A DNA stretch of 64,000 nucleotides from Spirochaetales bacterium. Lineage in GTDB: Bacteria; Spirochaetota; Spirochaetia; SZUA-6; RPPD01. The translations under genes and the position numbers were made by a program. Below, in pieces: positions 25,737-34,358 of this stretch. The notes beneath the pieces are model-generated. The model did no database searches. It saw only the letters and a list, made by a program, of their open reading frames with translations, and was not told where the DNA came from. Every line of letters begins with the position of its first letter. The first letter of the stretch is position 1. The DNA lies in assembly GCA_016930675.1 (NCBI GenBank), contig JAFGGG010000010.1:38954-102953 (forward strand), given 5' to 3'.

Positions 25737-25859
25737 TCATCCCACGATTTCGCTTTTTATCAAAGCTGCCGCCTCCCGGGTTGAGCCGTATTGCACTTCA
25801 TTGGACGCACAACCGATAAGCAGCAGAATGGTTATTATACAGATACTTGTTTTAATAAT
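25737..25859 (-). pseudogene. small lipoprotein remnant without a standard start codon
   Basis: A 40-codon frame reads as a lipoprotein N-terminus: a hydrophobic core (IITILLLIGC) with a good lipobox, followed by 23 polar residues (ending AALIKSEIVG) and TGA. It is bounded upstream by two in-frame TAG codons and contains no ATG, GTG or TTG before the lipobox; the first codons are ATT ATT. No ribosome site is visible. It may be a decayed lipoprotein whose start was lost, or be translated from ATT. It lies 21 bp upstream of ywbE. Confidence 0.4.
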
Positions 25860-25932
25860 CTACTATTTTTTGATGCAGAGATAACTTTATAAATTCATTT
25901 GCACACAATTTTTAACCATATATGCTTAGATT

Positions 25933-26160
25933 ATGAAGATAAAAGCTAAAATCGGTTTTGGTTTTGCTGTAATAATTAGTATTTTCATTGTGTTTGTAGG
26001 GTTGTGGTTTTGGTTTTTATTTGATTCCAACAGTTCGTTGCGCACGCTTTTAGCAAAGAACAAGGATATTAATAGAAGAATTCAGGAGTCCAGTCTGGTC
26101 GTAAGCAAAATAAATGCCAATATTATGGAATATATGGCATTTAAGCGCTTGGTAAACTAA
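25933..26160 (+). pseudogene. truncated chemoreceptor-like membrane fragment
   Basis: Seventy-five codons encode a cytoplasmic start (MKIKAKIGFGF), a transmembrane helix (about 11-31) and a short periplasmic helix, like the N-terminus of methyl-accepting chemotaxis proteins or sensor kinases. The frame ends where fic homology begins in another frame (about 26134), so the remainder of the receptor is missing. A -10-like TATGCT (25921-25926) lies 6 bp before the ATG with no ribosome site. Confidence 0.55.
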
Positions 26161-26994
26161 ATTCTTTCGCCCGTTTTGTTCCGGATACCAGTATGTTTAA
26201 AACAATGCATGTTTACACTGAAGCAGTCATTGATAGTCGGATCGAAGGAACCAAAACACAAATAGAGGAGGCTTTTCTCAATAAGATAGATATTGATCCG
26301 GAAAAACGAGATGACTGGCAGGAAGTCAGCAATTATGTGAAGGCTATGAGATCAGCTATTAACTCGTTTGACAAATTACCACTTTCATCACGAATGATCA
26401 GGGATACGCACAAAATACTCATGCAGAGTGTACGTGGAAAACATAAAACACCGGGAGAATTCCGTAAAAGCCAGAACTGGATAGGAGGATCTTCTCCTGC
26501 GGATGCGGTTTTCGTACCTCCGGTCTATCCAGAAGTTCCGGATCTTATTACGGACTTGGAAAAGTTTCTGCATAATGATGATTTAAAACTTCCGCATCTG
26601 ATAAAAATCGCTATTGCGCATTATCAGTTTGAGACAATTCACCCCTTTCTTGATGATAATGGGCGCGTAGGACGGCTATTAATTACACTCTACTAGGTAT
26701 ATAAAAATATATTGGAGGAACCGCTCTTATATCTTTCCGATTTCTTTGAACGAAACAAAGGACTGTATGGGGAAAAGGATTTCAACGGCCAAAGTATTGC
26801 TTGAACATCTTTTTATATTACCCGCGCTACAGGTGAAGGATGTGGAAATCGCCACGGGTTTAAGTCACAAGGCAGCTAATGATCTTGTAGAGAAATTCAT
26901 TGAATTGAAGATATTACGGGAAATTACCGGCAATATAACAAACAGAAACAGTATTGAAGCAAGCGAAGCAGATAGTACAAGAATCAACAGTTAA
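26134..26994 (+). pseudogene. fic pseudogene (Fic/DOC AMP-transferase family)
   Basis: Clear Fic homology starts in the frame [14 protein letters not shown] (about 26137) and includes the inhibitory-helix region DSRIEGT and the active-site loop [12 protein letters not shown], where the usual Gly after FLD is Asp. The gene is broken in three ways. The 5' end is missing and joined to the chemoreceptor fragment. A TAG at 26694-26696 replaces a conserved position in LLITLY-x-V. After NKGLY (about 26765) some 60 codons are lost with a frameshift into the C-terminal winged helix (MGKRISTAKVLLEHLF, then GLSHKAANDLVEKFIELKIL). Intact relatives AMPylate target proteins; this copy cannot. Confidence 0.85.
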
Positions 26995-27029
26995 ACTTTC
27001 CATCTGGTATCGATAAAACCTTTATTCAT

Positions 27030-27058
27030 TTGACAGCGCACCCGCTTTGCACTATATT
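27030..27058 (+). promoter_or_regulatory. consensus sigma70 promoter abutting yjfB-like gene
   Basis: TTGACA (27030-27035), a 17-bp spacer and TATATT (27053-27058). The ATG begins at 27065, exactly where transcription is expected to start, with no ribosome site. Confidence 0.75.
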
Positions 27059-27064
27059 AATCGT

Positions 27065-27238
27065 ATGGAACTTGCAAGCACATCCGGGGTGGGACCGCAT
27101 ATGATACAGCAGCAGGTAAGCGTAAGCATGCTGAAGAAAAGTATGGATTTTCAACAGCAGGCGGCCCTGCAGCTCATTCAAAGCCTGTCCAAAGTACAGG
27201 ATCCGGCCCTGGGCAACAACATAGATACCTATGCTTGA
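27065..27238 (+). CDS. YjfB family small protein (putative motility protein)
   Basis: A 57-residue protein of the YjfB type: a helical, Gln-rich core (QQQVSVSMLKKSMDFQQQAALQLIQSL) with a short tail. The family is annotated as putative motility-related because of its occurrence in flagellated bacteria; its molecular role is unknown. An in-frame ATG 18 bp upstream would fall in the promoter, so the start at 27065 is chosen. The mRNA is predicted to be leaderless. Confidence 0.75.
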   Translation: MELASTSGVGPHMIQQQVSVSMLKKSMDFQQQAALQLIQSLSKVQDPALGNNIDTYA

Positions 27239-27299
27239 ATTATCTTGTTGCGTTTATCGTACATCTTAATTATATTCTCTGTAATACACGAAATTAATT

Positions 27300-28268
27300 A
27301 TGGATCTTATATTTACTCTTATACTATTTCTGACGGGTTTTGCGGTTCTGATAAAGGGCGCTGACTTTCTTGTTGAAGGCAGCAGCTCTCTGGCAAAAAA
27401 GTTCAAAATATCCAAGCTGGTAATGGGTTTGACCGTGGTCGCCATGGGAACTTCTCTGCCTGAATTATTTGTGAACATTTTTGCCAGTATAAACAATGCT
27501 CCGGAGCTGGCAATCGCTAATGTGCTGGGAAGCAATATTGCAAATATTCTGCTTATTTTGGGTATCTCTTCGATTATATATCCTTTGACTGTAACAAAAG
27601 GAACCGTATACAAGGAGATCCCTTTCAGCTTATTAGCCGTTCTTGTTCTGGGCATACTGGTAAACGAAGCTTTTTTAGACGGTGCAGGAAAGGCAGTGTT
27701 AACACGATCTGATTCGATCATACTGATTTGTTTTTTTATCATATTCTTGTATTACACCTTCTCCATCGCCAAGGCGGATGATTCATTAATTTCAGAAATC
27801 AGTATAAAAGAGTATGGCACGCTCAAATCCGTACTCTACATAGTAATCGGTATCGGCGGATTGGGCCTGGGCGGCAAACTGATAGTAGACCAGGCTATAT
27901 GGTTTGCGGAAAAATTCAATATCAGCCAGAATATTATCGGATTAACAGTTGTGTCACTGGGAACTTCTCTGCCGGAACTGGCTACCTCCGCAGTCGCGGC
28001 TTATAGAAAGAACACGGACATCGCTGTGGGAAATGTAGTAGGATCCAATATTTTTAACGTATTCTTTATTTTAGGCATAAGCGGGCTTATCAGTCCGATT
28101 CCTTTTTTACAAGAAAATAATATGGATATTTTTGTGCTTGTTACTGCGACTCTCATTCTCTTCATTTCCATGTTTACCGGAAAGAGATCAGCGGTTGATC
28201 GCTGGGAGGGAGTGATATTTGTGATCGGATATGTTTTGTATATCTGCTATTTGATGGTGAGATTATAA
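27300..28268 (+). CDS. calcium/sodium antiporter (CaCA family, YrbG-like)
   Basis: A 322-residue inner-membrane exchanger with about ten helices in two inverted halves. Each half carries an alpha-repeat with GTSLPE: VVAMGTSLPELFVN near residue 50 and VVSLGTSLPELATS near 220, each followed by NVLGSNIANI or NVVGSNIFNV. The Glu of each repeat is the ion ligand. No ribosome site is evident. It lies 61 bp after the small YjfB gene. Confidence 0.93.
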   Translation: MDLIFTLILFLTGFAVLIKGADFLVEGSSSLAKKFKISKLVMGLTVVAMGTSLPELFVNIFASINNAPELAIANVLGSNIANILLILGISSIIYPLTVTKGTVYKEIPFSLLAVLVLGILVNEAFLDGAGKAVLTRSDSIILICFFIIFLYYTFSIAKADDSLISEISIKEYGTLKSVLYIVIGIGGLGLGGKLIVDQAIWFAEKFNISQNIIGLTVVSLGTSLPELATSAVAAYRKNTDIAVGNVVGSNIFNVFFILGISGLISPIPFLQENNMDIFVLVTATLILFISMFTGKRSAVDRWEGVIFVIGYVLYICYLMVRL

Positions 28269-28319
28269 GGTTTTTTGTTTGCGGGGTAGATTATTAGCAG
28301 GTAGTATTCGTGAATATAG

Positions 28320-29306
28320 TTACAGGTTGATCCATCTGCCACTCTCCGCTGATTGGAAAAGCGCATCGATAACCTTCATGTTGCCGACAGCATCGCTCGG
28401 CGGAACGGGCGGTTCCGAATTATTAATAATCGATCCGGCAAACTCTTCGAATTCAATCCGGTACTGATCTTGCGGATCGGTTTTGATACAGCGTGTTCCT
28501 ACTCCGGTTGTGACAAATAGTTCGGCGGGCACGTCCGGATACATATTAAAGGGAATCTGTATCCGCATTCTGCCCCCCGATCCCAATAGCTCAACCTGCT
28601 GATAGTTAAAGCTCTGCGTGCTCACGGAAAAGGTTGCGCGCTCTTCACCGAAATCCAGGATACCGGAAGTGAGGATGTCGGTTTTAAAATCAGGATCTCT
28701 GGTGAGTACACAGAGTACGCGCACAGGTTCCTTTTGCAGCAGGAAGCGCGCAGCGGATACCGCGTAACAGCCGATATCATAGAGCGCTCCGCCGCCCATT
28801 TCAGGATTGTTTCTGATATCGCGGGGATTGGTATTGGAGTAACAGAAAAAGGTGTGCACAAAGCGGAGTTTGCCTATTTCTCCGACCGCTGCCAGTTCCC
28901 GGGCCCGCCGCCACTGGGGATGGCACTTGTACATAAAGGCTTCCATGATTTTTACTTTTGCTTTTTTGCAGTAGTCTACGGCGGCCTGGGCCTGGGCGGC
29001 CGTAAGCGTGAGCGGTTTTTCACAGAGTACGTGTTTGCCGGCGTCAGCCGCTTTTTTTATCCACTCTTCGTGCAGATGGTTGGGCAGGGGAATATACACG
29101 GCATCAATTTCCGGGTCCTCGAGCAGTTCCTGATAAGAACCGTACCACCTGGGGATACCCAATTTCTTAGCCCAGGTTTTGGCCTGTTCCGACCGGCGCG
29201 AAGCCAGACCGTGCGTCTCCACTGCAGAGGAGCGCGTGAGCGCTGAAGAGACTCTTAAAATGAAGTGGCGGGAAACACCCAGTATCCCGAATTTGATTTT
29301 TTTCAT
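28320..29306 (-). CDS. Gfo/Idh/MocA family oxidoreductase
   Basis: A 328-residue NAD(P)-dependent sugar or polyol dehydrogenase-type protein. The N-terminal Rossmann fold begins KIKFGILGVSRH (with a G-x-S variation in the dinucleotide loop), continues with DAVYIPLPNHLHEEW and the signature AGKHVLCEKPL. The C-terminal domain has MEAFMYKCHPQW and the GGALYDIGCY element. The substrate cannot be told from sequence. A small hairpin lies 15 bp upstream of the start. Confidence 0.92.
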   Translation of the reverse strand: MKKIKFGILGVSRHFILRVSSALTRSSAVETHGLASRRSEQAKTWAKKLGIPRWYGSYQELLEDPEIDAVYIPLPNHLHEEWIKKAADAGKHVLCEKPLTLTAAQAQAAVDYCKKAKVKIMEAFMYKCHPQWRRARELAAVGEIGKLRFVHTFFCYSNTNPRDIRNNPEMGGGALYDIGCYAVSAARFLLQKEPVRVLCVLTRDPDFKTDILTSGILDFGEERATFSVSTQSFNYQQVELLGSGGRMRIQIPFNMYPDVPAELFVTTGVGTRCIKTDPQDQYRIEFEEFAGSIINNSEPPVPPSDAVGNMKVIDALFQSAESGRWINL

Positions 29307-29319
29307 ATCATTACTACCC

Positions 29320-29345
29320 CAAAAGCCACCATATATGGCGGTATG
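29320..29345 (-). other. small hairpin in the leader of the Gfo/Idh/MocA gene
   Basis: On the minus strand CCGCC-ATATAT-GGTGG followed by CTTTT. The stem needs a G-U pair on the minus strand and would carry an A-C mismatch on the plus strand, so if functional it acts in the leftward RNA. Confidence 0.4.
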
Positions 29346-29474
29346 TAAATTATAGGGAGCCGTGCTTCAGGTTGTCAAGCGGCTTCTACGGATTAATCCG
29401 ATATATAAAGACAAAGGTATGGAAAAAAAAACAAATATTGCGTATTATAAAGTTATTACACATAAGGAGGTTTT

Positions 29475-29990
29475 ATGAAAAAAACAGTAATGTTTATAAT
29501 AACGGTTTTATTGCTCCTTTCATTCCTGGCCTGCGGTCAGGAGGGAAAGAAGGATGCAGACAAAGTCGCGGGTGGAGATGAGTCAACTACCGGTGAAGAC
29601 CTTTCGATTGAGGTTACCTTGACGCAAGCGCTTCTCGATAAATATATTAAAACACTGCCCCCCTTCGTGAAACGGGCCAGGGAACTCGGTGAAGATGTTG
29701 AGAGTATGGGTGCGGCCTGGCTGGGAGGAGCAGAGATAGTCGCCCTCTTAAAAGAGTATGGCTGGAGCACACCGGAAGAGTTCGGAGAAGTGCATGCCAA
29801 GGTATGGACAATTACTCCCTGGCTGATGATGTCGGCCCAGATGGAGGGACAGTCCGATGAGATGAAGGAGACGATGCTGGATCAGTTTGAGGACTTGTTT
29901 AAGGAGAGCGATATCACCGAACAGGAAAAGCAGCTTTTAGTTGCAAATCAGGACAAACTTTTTGCCGCGATAGAAGCGGCTAATCAGTAA
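29475..29990 (+). CDS. helical lipoprotein of unknown function
   Basis: A 171-residue lipoprotein (signal ending FLACG, Cys21). After an acidic linker (about 25-45) the protein is alpha-helical, with VTLTQALLDKYIKTLPPFVKRARELG and a second half rich in Met, Glu and Gln. I do not recognise the family. The ribosome site AAGGAGG is strong, and a good intrinsic terminator follows 40 bp after the stop, so it is a single-gene unit. Confidence 0.8.
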   Translation: MKKTVMFIITVLLLLSFLACGQEGKKDADKVAGGDESTTGEDLSIEVTLTQALLDKYIKTLPPFVKRARELGEDVESMGAAWLGGAEIVALLKEYGWSTPEEFGEVHAKVWTITPWLMMSAQMEGQSDEMKETMLDQFEDLFKESDITEQEKQLLVANQDKLFAAIEAANQ

Positions 29991-30030
29991 AATCCGCAGT
30001 AGCTTATTATTCTTTAAGAGGTTCAAACAG

Positions 30031-30062
30031 GGGCTGCCATATTAAAGCGCAGCCCTTTTCTA
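30031..30062 (+). terminator. intrinsic terminator of the 171-residue lipoprotein gene
   Basis: GGGCTGC (30031-30037) and GCAGCCC (30049-30055), followed by TTTTCT. Confidence 0.75.
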
Positions 30063-30095
30063 TTGTAACACAGGCGGGCGGCGGTACTGCGCCGC

Positions 30096-30665
30096 TTAAA
30101 TTTTTTCTACCACTGCGAATGGAAACTGAGTGTATTTGCCGGACTGGTCAAATACCATGTTGTATGGCAGGTGAATCCTTTTGCCGCTGATGGAGTCCGC
30201 TGCGAACACACCTTCGGCATCAAAGGAGTAAACGGCCACAAAATGTCCCACCCATGAGGCGCCGGAAAGGGAGTATTTATATTGGATCATAACCGGTTCG
30301 CCGTTTATTAACAGTTTAAAAAATATATCCGCCCTGTTGTACCAGGTGAGTTTTAGTTGATATGTGTTTAAAAAATTCTTTATGTGCTCGTGCGTCCAGA
30401 GGTCGGTACGGGGTTTGCTTATTTTTTTCTCGGCTTCGTACAGGTTTATGTTTTGAGCATACTTGTATTCTACGATATGCTTTACGGCAAAAGCGAAACA
30501 GCCGTTTTTAAACTGCACCGAAACGGGAAAGGCATAGTCCGCTTTAAGCTTGGGGATGAGTGCGAACGAAACGATCTCCCAATAAGGCGGAGGGGCAGTT
30601 TCAGATTCGACTGTAAAAGCGGACAGCAAACTAAAAATAATAATAAAAAAAATAGTCCGGTGCAC
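30096..30665 (-). CDS. exported C39-like papain-fold protein
   Basis: A 189-residue exported protein (signal about 1-21, no lipobox) that fits the C39-like peptidase fold. The oxyanion Gln51 and Cys56 lie in VQFKNGCFAFAV, His141 in WVGHFVAVY and Asp157 in VFAADSISG. C39-like domains cleave peptides after double-glycine or serve as inactive relatives. Starts with GTG; a GAGG site lies 5 bp before. Its neighbours do not suggest a substrate. Confidence 0.65.
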   Translation of the reverse strand: MHRTIFFIIIFSLLSAFTVESETAPPPYWEIVSFALIPKLKADYAFPVSVQFKNGCFAFAVKHIVEYKYAQNINLYEAEKKISKPRTDLWTHEHIKNFLNTYQLKLTWYNRADIFFKLLINGEPVMIQYKYSLSGASWVGHFVAVYSFDAEGVFAADSISGKRIHLPYNMVFDQSGKYTQFPFAVVEKI

Positions 30666-30793
30666 GGCCTCGTTCCCACATTAAATATAATACAAAAAGA
30701 TTCATAAATCTAACACTGAATAGTTATCATTTTCCCATATTTATACAATAATATGTGTGGTATCCCGTCTTTATTAATGTTATGGAGGCAGTA

Positions 30794-31330
30794 TTGGTAC
30801 AGGAATTAGAGCGATCGTACAAACAGCAAAGACATCAGCTGTTCAATTACATCCGCTCCAAGGTGGGCAGTTTGGAAGACGCGGAAGATATTCTGCATGA
30901 TGTGTTCGTCAAGGCGGTAAACGGGTTTACCCTTACCCAGCCCATAGATAATATGGCCTCATGGCTTTTTACCATTGCTAAAAATAAAATCGTGGACTGG
31001 TATCGGAAAAAGCGCTTGAAAACCGTTTCTCTGTATCAGGAGATGGAAGACATTTCATTAATCGATCTTATTAAAGATGAAGACATTAATATTGAACAGG
31101 AGATGATCAAAAATATTGTGCTGGAGGCTATATTTGAAGCCTTGGAAGAACTGCCTGTAAAACAAAAGCAGGTTTTTTACTTGCAAGCTATCGAGGGGAA
31201 AACCTTTAAAGAGATTTCCAGGATTACAAAAACATCAATAAACACGCTGCTCGCCAGGAAACGCTATGCTGTACAATTTCTGCGCGAGCGTTTAAAAGAA
31301 ATAAAAAATATGCTAACAGAGGAGGTTTAA
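30794..31330 (+). CDS. ECF-type RNA polymerase sigma factor
   Basis: A 178-residue sigma factor. Region 2 is VGSLEDAEDILHDVFVKAVNGF then WLFTIAKNKIVDWYRKK; region 4 is ELPVKQKQVFYLQAIEGKTFKEISRITKTSINTLLARKRYAVQFLRERL. I chose the TTG at 30794, 5 bp after GGAGG; upstream in-frame ATG codons lack a ribosome site. The next gene, 3 bp downstream, encodes a small membrane protein that could serve as its anti-sigma partner (inference from layout). Confidence 0.92.
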   Translation: MVQELERSYKQQRHQLFNYIRSKVGSLEDAEDILHDVFVKAVNGFTLTQPIDNMASWLFTIAKNKIVDWYRKKRLKTVSLYQEMEDISLIDLIKDEDINIEQEMIKNIVLEAIFEALEELPVKQKQVFYLQAIEGKTFKEISRITKTSINTLLARKRYAVQFLRERLKEIKNMLTEEV

Positions 31331-31333
31331 CCT

Positions 31334-31696
31334 ATGCATCTTTTAAGAAAATTCAGACCGATGATCCACATACCCATGATTCTGGGCGGGCTGGTATTGG
31401 CGGTTGCTTTGGCCTTTGTGTTCGGCTTATTTGTTATGCTTCTGTGGAACTGGCTGATGCCGGAAATTTTCGGTCTTACCCACATTACCTACTGGCAGGC
31501 CTGGGGCCTGGTTTTATTGACCCATATTCTTTTTAAGAGTCACGCTCACGGTAAACATGACCATGATGATGAAGAACATGAAAAATGGAAAGGACGGTTC
31601 AAATCAAGGCTGGAAAAGTGGACACAGGGAGAAGAAGCGGAAGAATCGGCGGCGCCTAAAAGCACTGAGCCAAAAAAACCGAAAAAAACGGAATGA
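31334..31696 (+). CDS. small two-helix membrane protein following the ECF sigma gene
   Basis: A 120-residue protein with two hydrophobic segments (about 14-38 and 52-67) around the conserved-looking LWNWLMPEIFGLTHITYWQAWGL. A His/Asp/Glu-rich cytoplasmic tail (HAHGKHDHDDEEHEKW) and a Lys/Pro-rich end follow. Similar small proteins commonly sit directly behind ECF sigma genes; function is not proven. The His-rich tail could bind metal. Ribosome site GGAGG lies 7 bp before the ATG. Confidence 0.8.
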   Translation: MHLLRKFRPMIHIPMILGGLVLAVALAFVFGLFVMLLWNWLMPEIFGLTHITYWQAWGLVLLTHILFKSHAHGKHDHDDEEHEKWKGRFKSRLEKWTQGEEAEESAAPKSTEPKKPKKTE

Positions 31697-31730
31697 TCTT
31701 AATGTAAAATTCACATTTATTATATGAGAA

Positions 31731-31768
31731 GGGCGTGCTCACTACAAACTGTGAGTACGCCCTTTTTT
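31731..31768. terminator. bidirectional terminator between convergent genes
   Basis: GGGCGTGCTCAC (31731-31742) pairs with GTGAGTACGCCC (31751-31762) with one mismatch, followed by six T on the plus strand. It separates the ECF operon from the convergent papain gene. Confidence 0.75.
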
Positions 31769-31786
31769 ATGGATTAAACAAGTATT

Positions 31787-33859
31787 TTAATCGAAGAAAT
31801 CGTCCGTATTCTCGTCAAAAAAGTCGTCTTTCTTATCATCAGAATCAAAGAACTCATCCTTTTCTTCTTCGGAATCGAAAAACTGCTCTTTTTCCTCTTC
31901 GGAATCGAAGAACTCTTCCTTTTCTTCTTCGGAATCGAAGAACTCTTCTTTCTCTTCTTCCGAATCAAAGAAGGCTTCCTTTTCTTCTTCGGTATCGAAG
32001 AACCCTTCATCATCAAAATCATCGTAAACTACGTCCTCGTCCGAGTACTCTTCGTCGTCATCATATAAGTCCTCATCCGTGTAATCGGTGTTCTCGATCT
32101 CATCGTCTTCATAGTACTCCTCATCATCATACACGACCACTTCTTCTTCTTTGGCGTGTTCCTTGATATAACCTGATGCCAGATCGGACGGTTCGCTTTT
32201 TACGTATTGATTTTTGGCGGTTACGGCGTAGTATTCAAGCGGCTGCGAAATCTCCGTATCGGTATAGGATAGCTCTTTCACCTCTTTGTACACAAACCAC
32301 TTTTCTTCCTTATGATTCCATTTCACCAGATCATAGCTTTCCGCGCCTTTTGAGGAATCCCAGCTTATGATGATCTTATCCGGGAATTCACCCTGTGAGG
32401 CTTTTACATTGCGCGGTGCTTTTATGGGTTTGTGCTCCGGTTTTTCTTCTATTACCACGGTGACCGATATGGACTGGCTTGGTTTGCTCTCCGATTTACC
32501 TTTATACGCGGTTACGATATACCATACGACGTCACCGTTCTTGAACTCTCTGGTATCTCTAAAATTTGTGTCTTTTGTGGTACCGACTCTTACATAGTTC
32601 TCTTTGGATTCGTTGAAACTATACACATAGTAGCCTTGAATAGAGTCGATCTTTTTCCATGTCAGATAAATAGTCCCGCTGTCAAACAGTCCCTGTACTT
32701 TTTGGGGAATACCGATTTCTTGCTCCAAACTGCCGGCGTGCCCCTTGGATGTCTCACTGAACTCGCTTTCACCGCTTTCATTTACGCTTTTAACGGCATA
32801 GTAATATATTGTGCCCGGTTTTACGTTCTTGCTGTCAAGGTATTTGGTGCCTTTGGTGTTCGCGATCTCCGTGAAATCCTCATTCGGTTTTAGCGAGCGA
32901 AATACTTTATATGATGTGGCGTGTTTGGCTTTGTTCCAGGTAACCTGAATCTGATCTTTAAAAGAACCTTTGGACGCTTCAATGCTGGTCGGGACCGCGG
33001 CTTCTTCGGGATTGGTAACCTCATCGTAGACAACCACACAGACCTTGACCTCTTTTTTAAACAGTTCATAACCGATCCAGCCGTATCCGCCTTCTCCCCA
33101 GTAAGTACTCCATGAATTTATTATTTTAAACGCAGCCTTGCCGTCGTCGTAACCTACCACGCACATGGCATGTCCGCCCAGGAGTGCTCCGCTGGTGCTT
33201 GTCATGACACCGCCCGTGTATTCATAGAAGTTTTCATAGATCATCATGCCGATCAGCACGGGATTTCCTCTGGAAAGCACTTCCTTTACCGCGTCTATGT
33301 TATTGTAATCAACTCTGGCAAAGGTTTTGGCTTTATATTGAATCGCTTCGTTATACGCGTTCTGATTGGGTTGGGTATTAATATTCTCGGTATAGGGCAT
33401 GGTCGCAAAGCTGGCGCAGCCTTTTTGGATTACCACATTAATGGCCGATTCGATGGGCGCTCCGCCGTCCACTCCTCCGTTTATTTGATTATAAATAAAA
33501 GAAGGTGAGAATATGTGTTCATTGCTGTTCACTCCCCATTCACGTTCGATATTTTCATGATAGGATTTACAGGCATAGGCCACGGACCAGCCGGTACAGC
33601 TTCCGATCATGCCCTGATCGCCCGGTTGGGGGAAAAAGGGCGAAAGATCCACGTCTCCGGCCAGCTCCGGAGCTTTTCCGCTGTTCGCCTGCGGGGTGGA
33701 GGCGCGAAAGGATTTATAAAGCATTTTCGGAGTTTCTTCCAGCCCGGCGCCCTTGCTGGTCATGTCCGGCGGAGGGCAGCCTGCAAACAGTGTGATGAAT
33801 AACAAGCACAGTATGATACTAAAAGACAGGAAGACTGATTTTAAGATTTTAGATTTCAT
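31787..33859 (-). CDS. papain-family (C1A) cysteine protease lipoprotein with Fn3 domains and acidic repeat tail
   Basis: A 690-residue exported lipoprotein (LFAGC, Cys28). Residues 70-280 are a C1A papain domain with Gln82, Cys88 (QGMIGSCTGWS), His230 (GGHAMCVVGY) and Asn248 (INSWSTYWGEGGYGW), so it should be active; there is no obvious inhibitory propeptide. Three fibronectin-III-like domains follow (about 290-590), each with the SYKVFRS/YYYAVK or QGYYVYS/WYIVTA type strands. The last 100 residues are extremely acidic and end in about seven copies of a 10-residue repeat, FFDSEEEKEE, encoded by near-identical 30-bp DNA units (about 31790-32010). The start has GAGGAGAGGT. Confidence 0.92.
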   Translation of the reverse strand: MKSKILKSVFLSFSIILCLLFITLFAGCPPPDMTSKGAGLEETPKMLYKSFRASTPQANSGKAPELAGDVDLSPFFPQPGDQGMIGSCTGWSVAYACKSYHENIEREWGVNSNEHIFSPSFIYNQINGGVDGGAPIESAINVVIQKGCASFATMPYTENINTQPNQNAYNEAIQYKAKTFARVDYNNIDAVKEVLSRGNPVLIGMMIYENFYEYTGGVMTSTSGALLGGHAMCVVGYDDGKAAFKIINSWSTYWGEGGYGWIGYELFKKEVKVCVVVYDEVTNPEEAAVPTSIEASKGSFKDQIQVTWNKAKHATSYKVFRSLKPNEDFTEIANTKGTKYLDSKNVKPGTIYYYAVKSVNESGESEFSETSKGHAGSLEQEIGIPQKVQGLFDSGTIYLTWKKIDSIQGYYVYSFNESKENYVRVGTTKDTNFRDTREFKNGDVVWYIVTAYKGKSESKPSQSISVTVVIEEKPEHKPIKAPRNVKASQGEFPDKIIISWDSSKGAESYDLVKWNHKEEKWFVYKEVKELSYTDTEISQPLEYYAVTAKNQYVKSEPSDLASGYIKEHAKEEEVVVYDDEEYYEDDEIENTDYTDEDLYDDDEEYSDEDVVYDDFDDEGFFDTEEEKEAFFDSEEEKEEFFDSEEEKEEFFDSEEEKEQFFDSEEEKDEFFDSDDKKDDFFDENTDDFFD
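31790..32010 (-). repeat. tandem 30-bp coding repeat in the papain-lipoprotein tail
   Basis: About seven tandem units encode FF-D-(S/T)-EEEKE-x. The middle copies are nearly identical at DNA level, the outer ones diverge, and the last shortens to DDFFD at the C-terminus. Copy number is likely to vary between strains. Confidence 0.8.
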
Positions 33860-33878
33860 ATTTTATACCTCTCCTCAA

Positions 33879-34325
33879 TCAAGATTCTAAATCGGGAAAA
33901 GTGAACACTACCGGAGTGCACGTTCCCTTTATTATTTCACTGCGCAGACAAGGGATAACATCCCCGACGCGTAGTTTTAATTTGATGGTGCCGCTTTGCT
34001 CGGTATCAATATAAATTGCCTTTTTTCTTCCGGTATCACCCATGCGGGGGAAACGGTATTCGATTTTTAACCCGGGATCGGAAAGAAAAAAGTTGAAGGT
34101 CAGCTCCACATAATTATCATTAATCCAGTTGACACTTAAAATATGAGCTTGGCCCGGGAATTGATTGTAAACACACGTGTTGTATATGGGAAACAGATCC
34201 TGCCGGTCCGCTGCCTGCATATTATTCTGTGCCAAGACATTTTGATCATTGGTCTGGCAGCTTGCTGCGACGTAACTTACAAGCACAACTGCTATTATGA
34301 AGCGGAAATTATTTTGTGTTTTCAT
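33879..34325 (-). CDS. small exported lipoprotein of unknown function
   Basis: A 148-residue lipoprotein starting at one of two adjacent ATGs (34325 or 34328). The signal ends in AASCQ. The mature part has a disordered Asn/Gln-rich start and a beta-rich C-terminal domain (YVELTFNFFLSDPGLKIEYRF, GTIKLKLRVGDVIPC) with three cysteines. Family not recognised. A TATAAT -10 (34332-34337) ends 6 bp before the second ATG, with a TTGGAC -35 at a short 15-bp spacing, and no ribosome site; a leaderless mRNA is likely. It lies 20 bp upstream of the papain gene and may be cotranscribed with it. Confidence 0.75.
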   Translation of the reverse strand: MKTQNNFRFIIAVVLVSYVAASCQTNDQNVLAQNNMQAADRQDLFPIYNTCVYNQFPGQAHILSVNWINDNYVELTFNFFLSDPGLKIEYRFPRMGDTGRKKAIYIDTEQSGTIKLKLRVGDVIPCLRSEIIKGTCTPVVFTFPDLES

Positions 34326-34331
34326 CATATA

Positions 34332-34358
34332 ATTATATCTAGTAATAGTGTAGTCCAA
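34332..34358 (-). promoter_or_regulatory. promoter abutting the 148-residue lipoprotein start
   Basis: TTGGAC (34358-34353), a 15-bp spacer and TATAAT (34337-34332), ending 6 bp before ATG. Spacing is shorter than ideal. Confidence 0.4.

Noticed and set aside
25690..25884. Plus-strand frame of 64 codons over the ywbE start
   Set aside because: It is antisense to ywbE and the lipoprotein remnant, and shows no domain or ribosome site.
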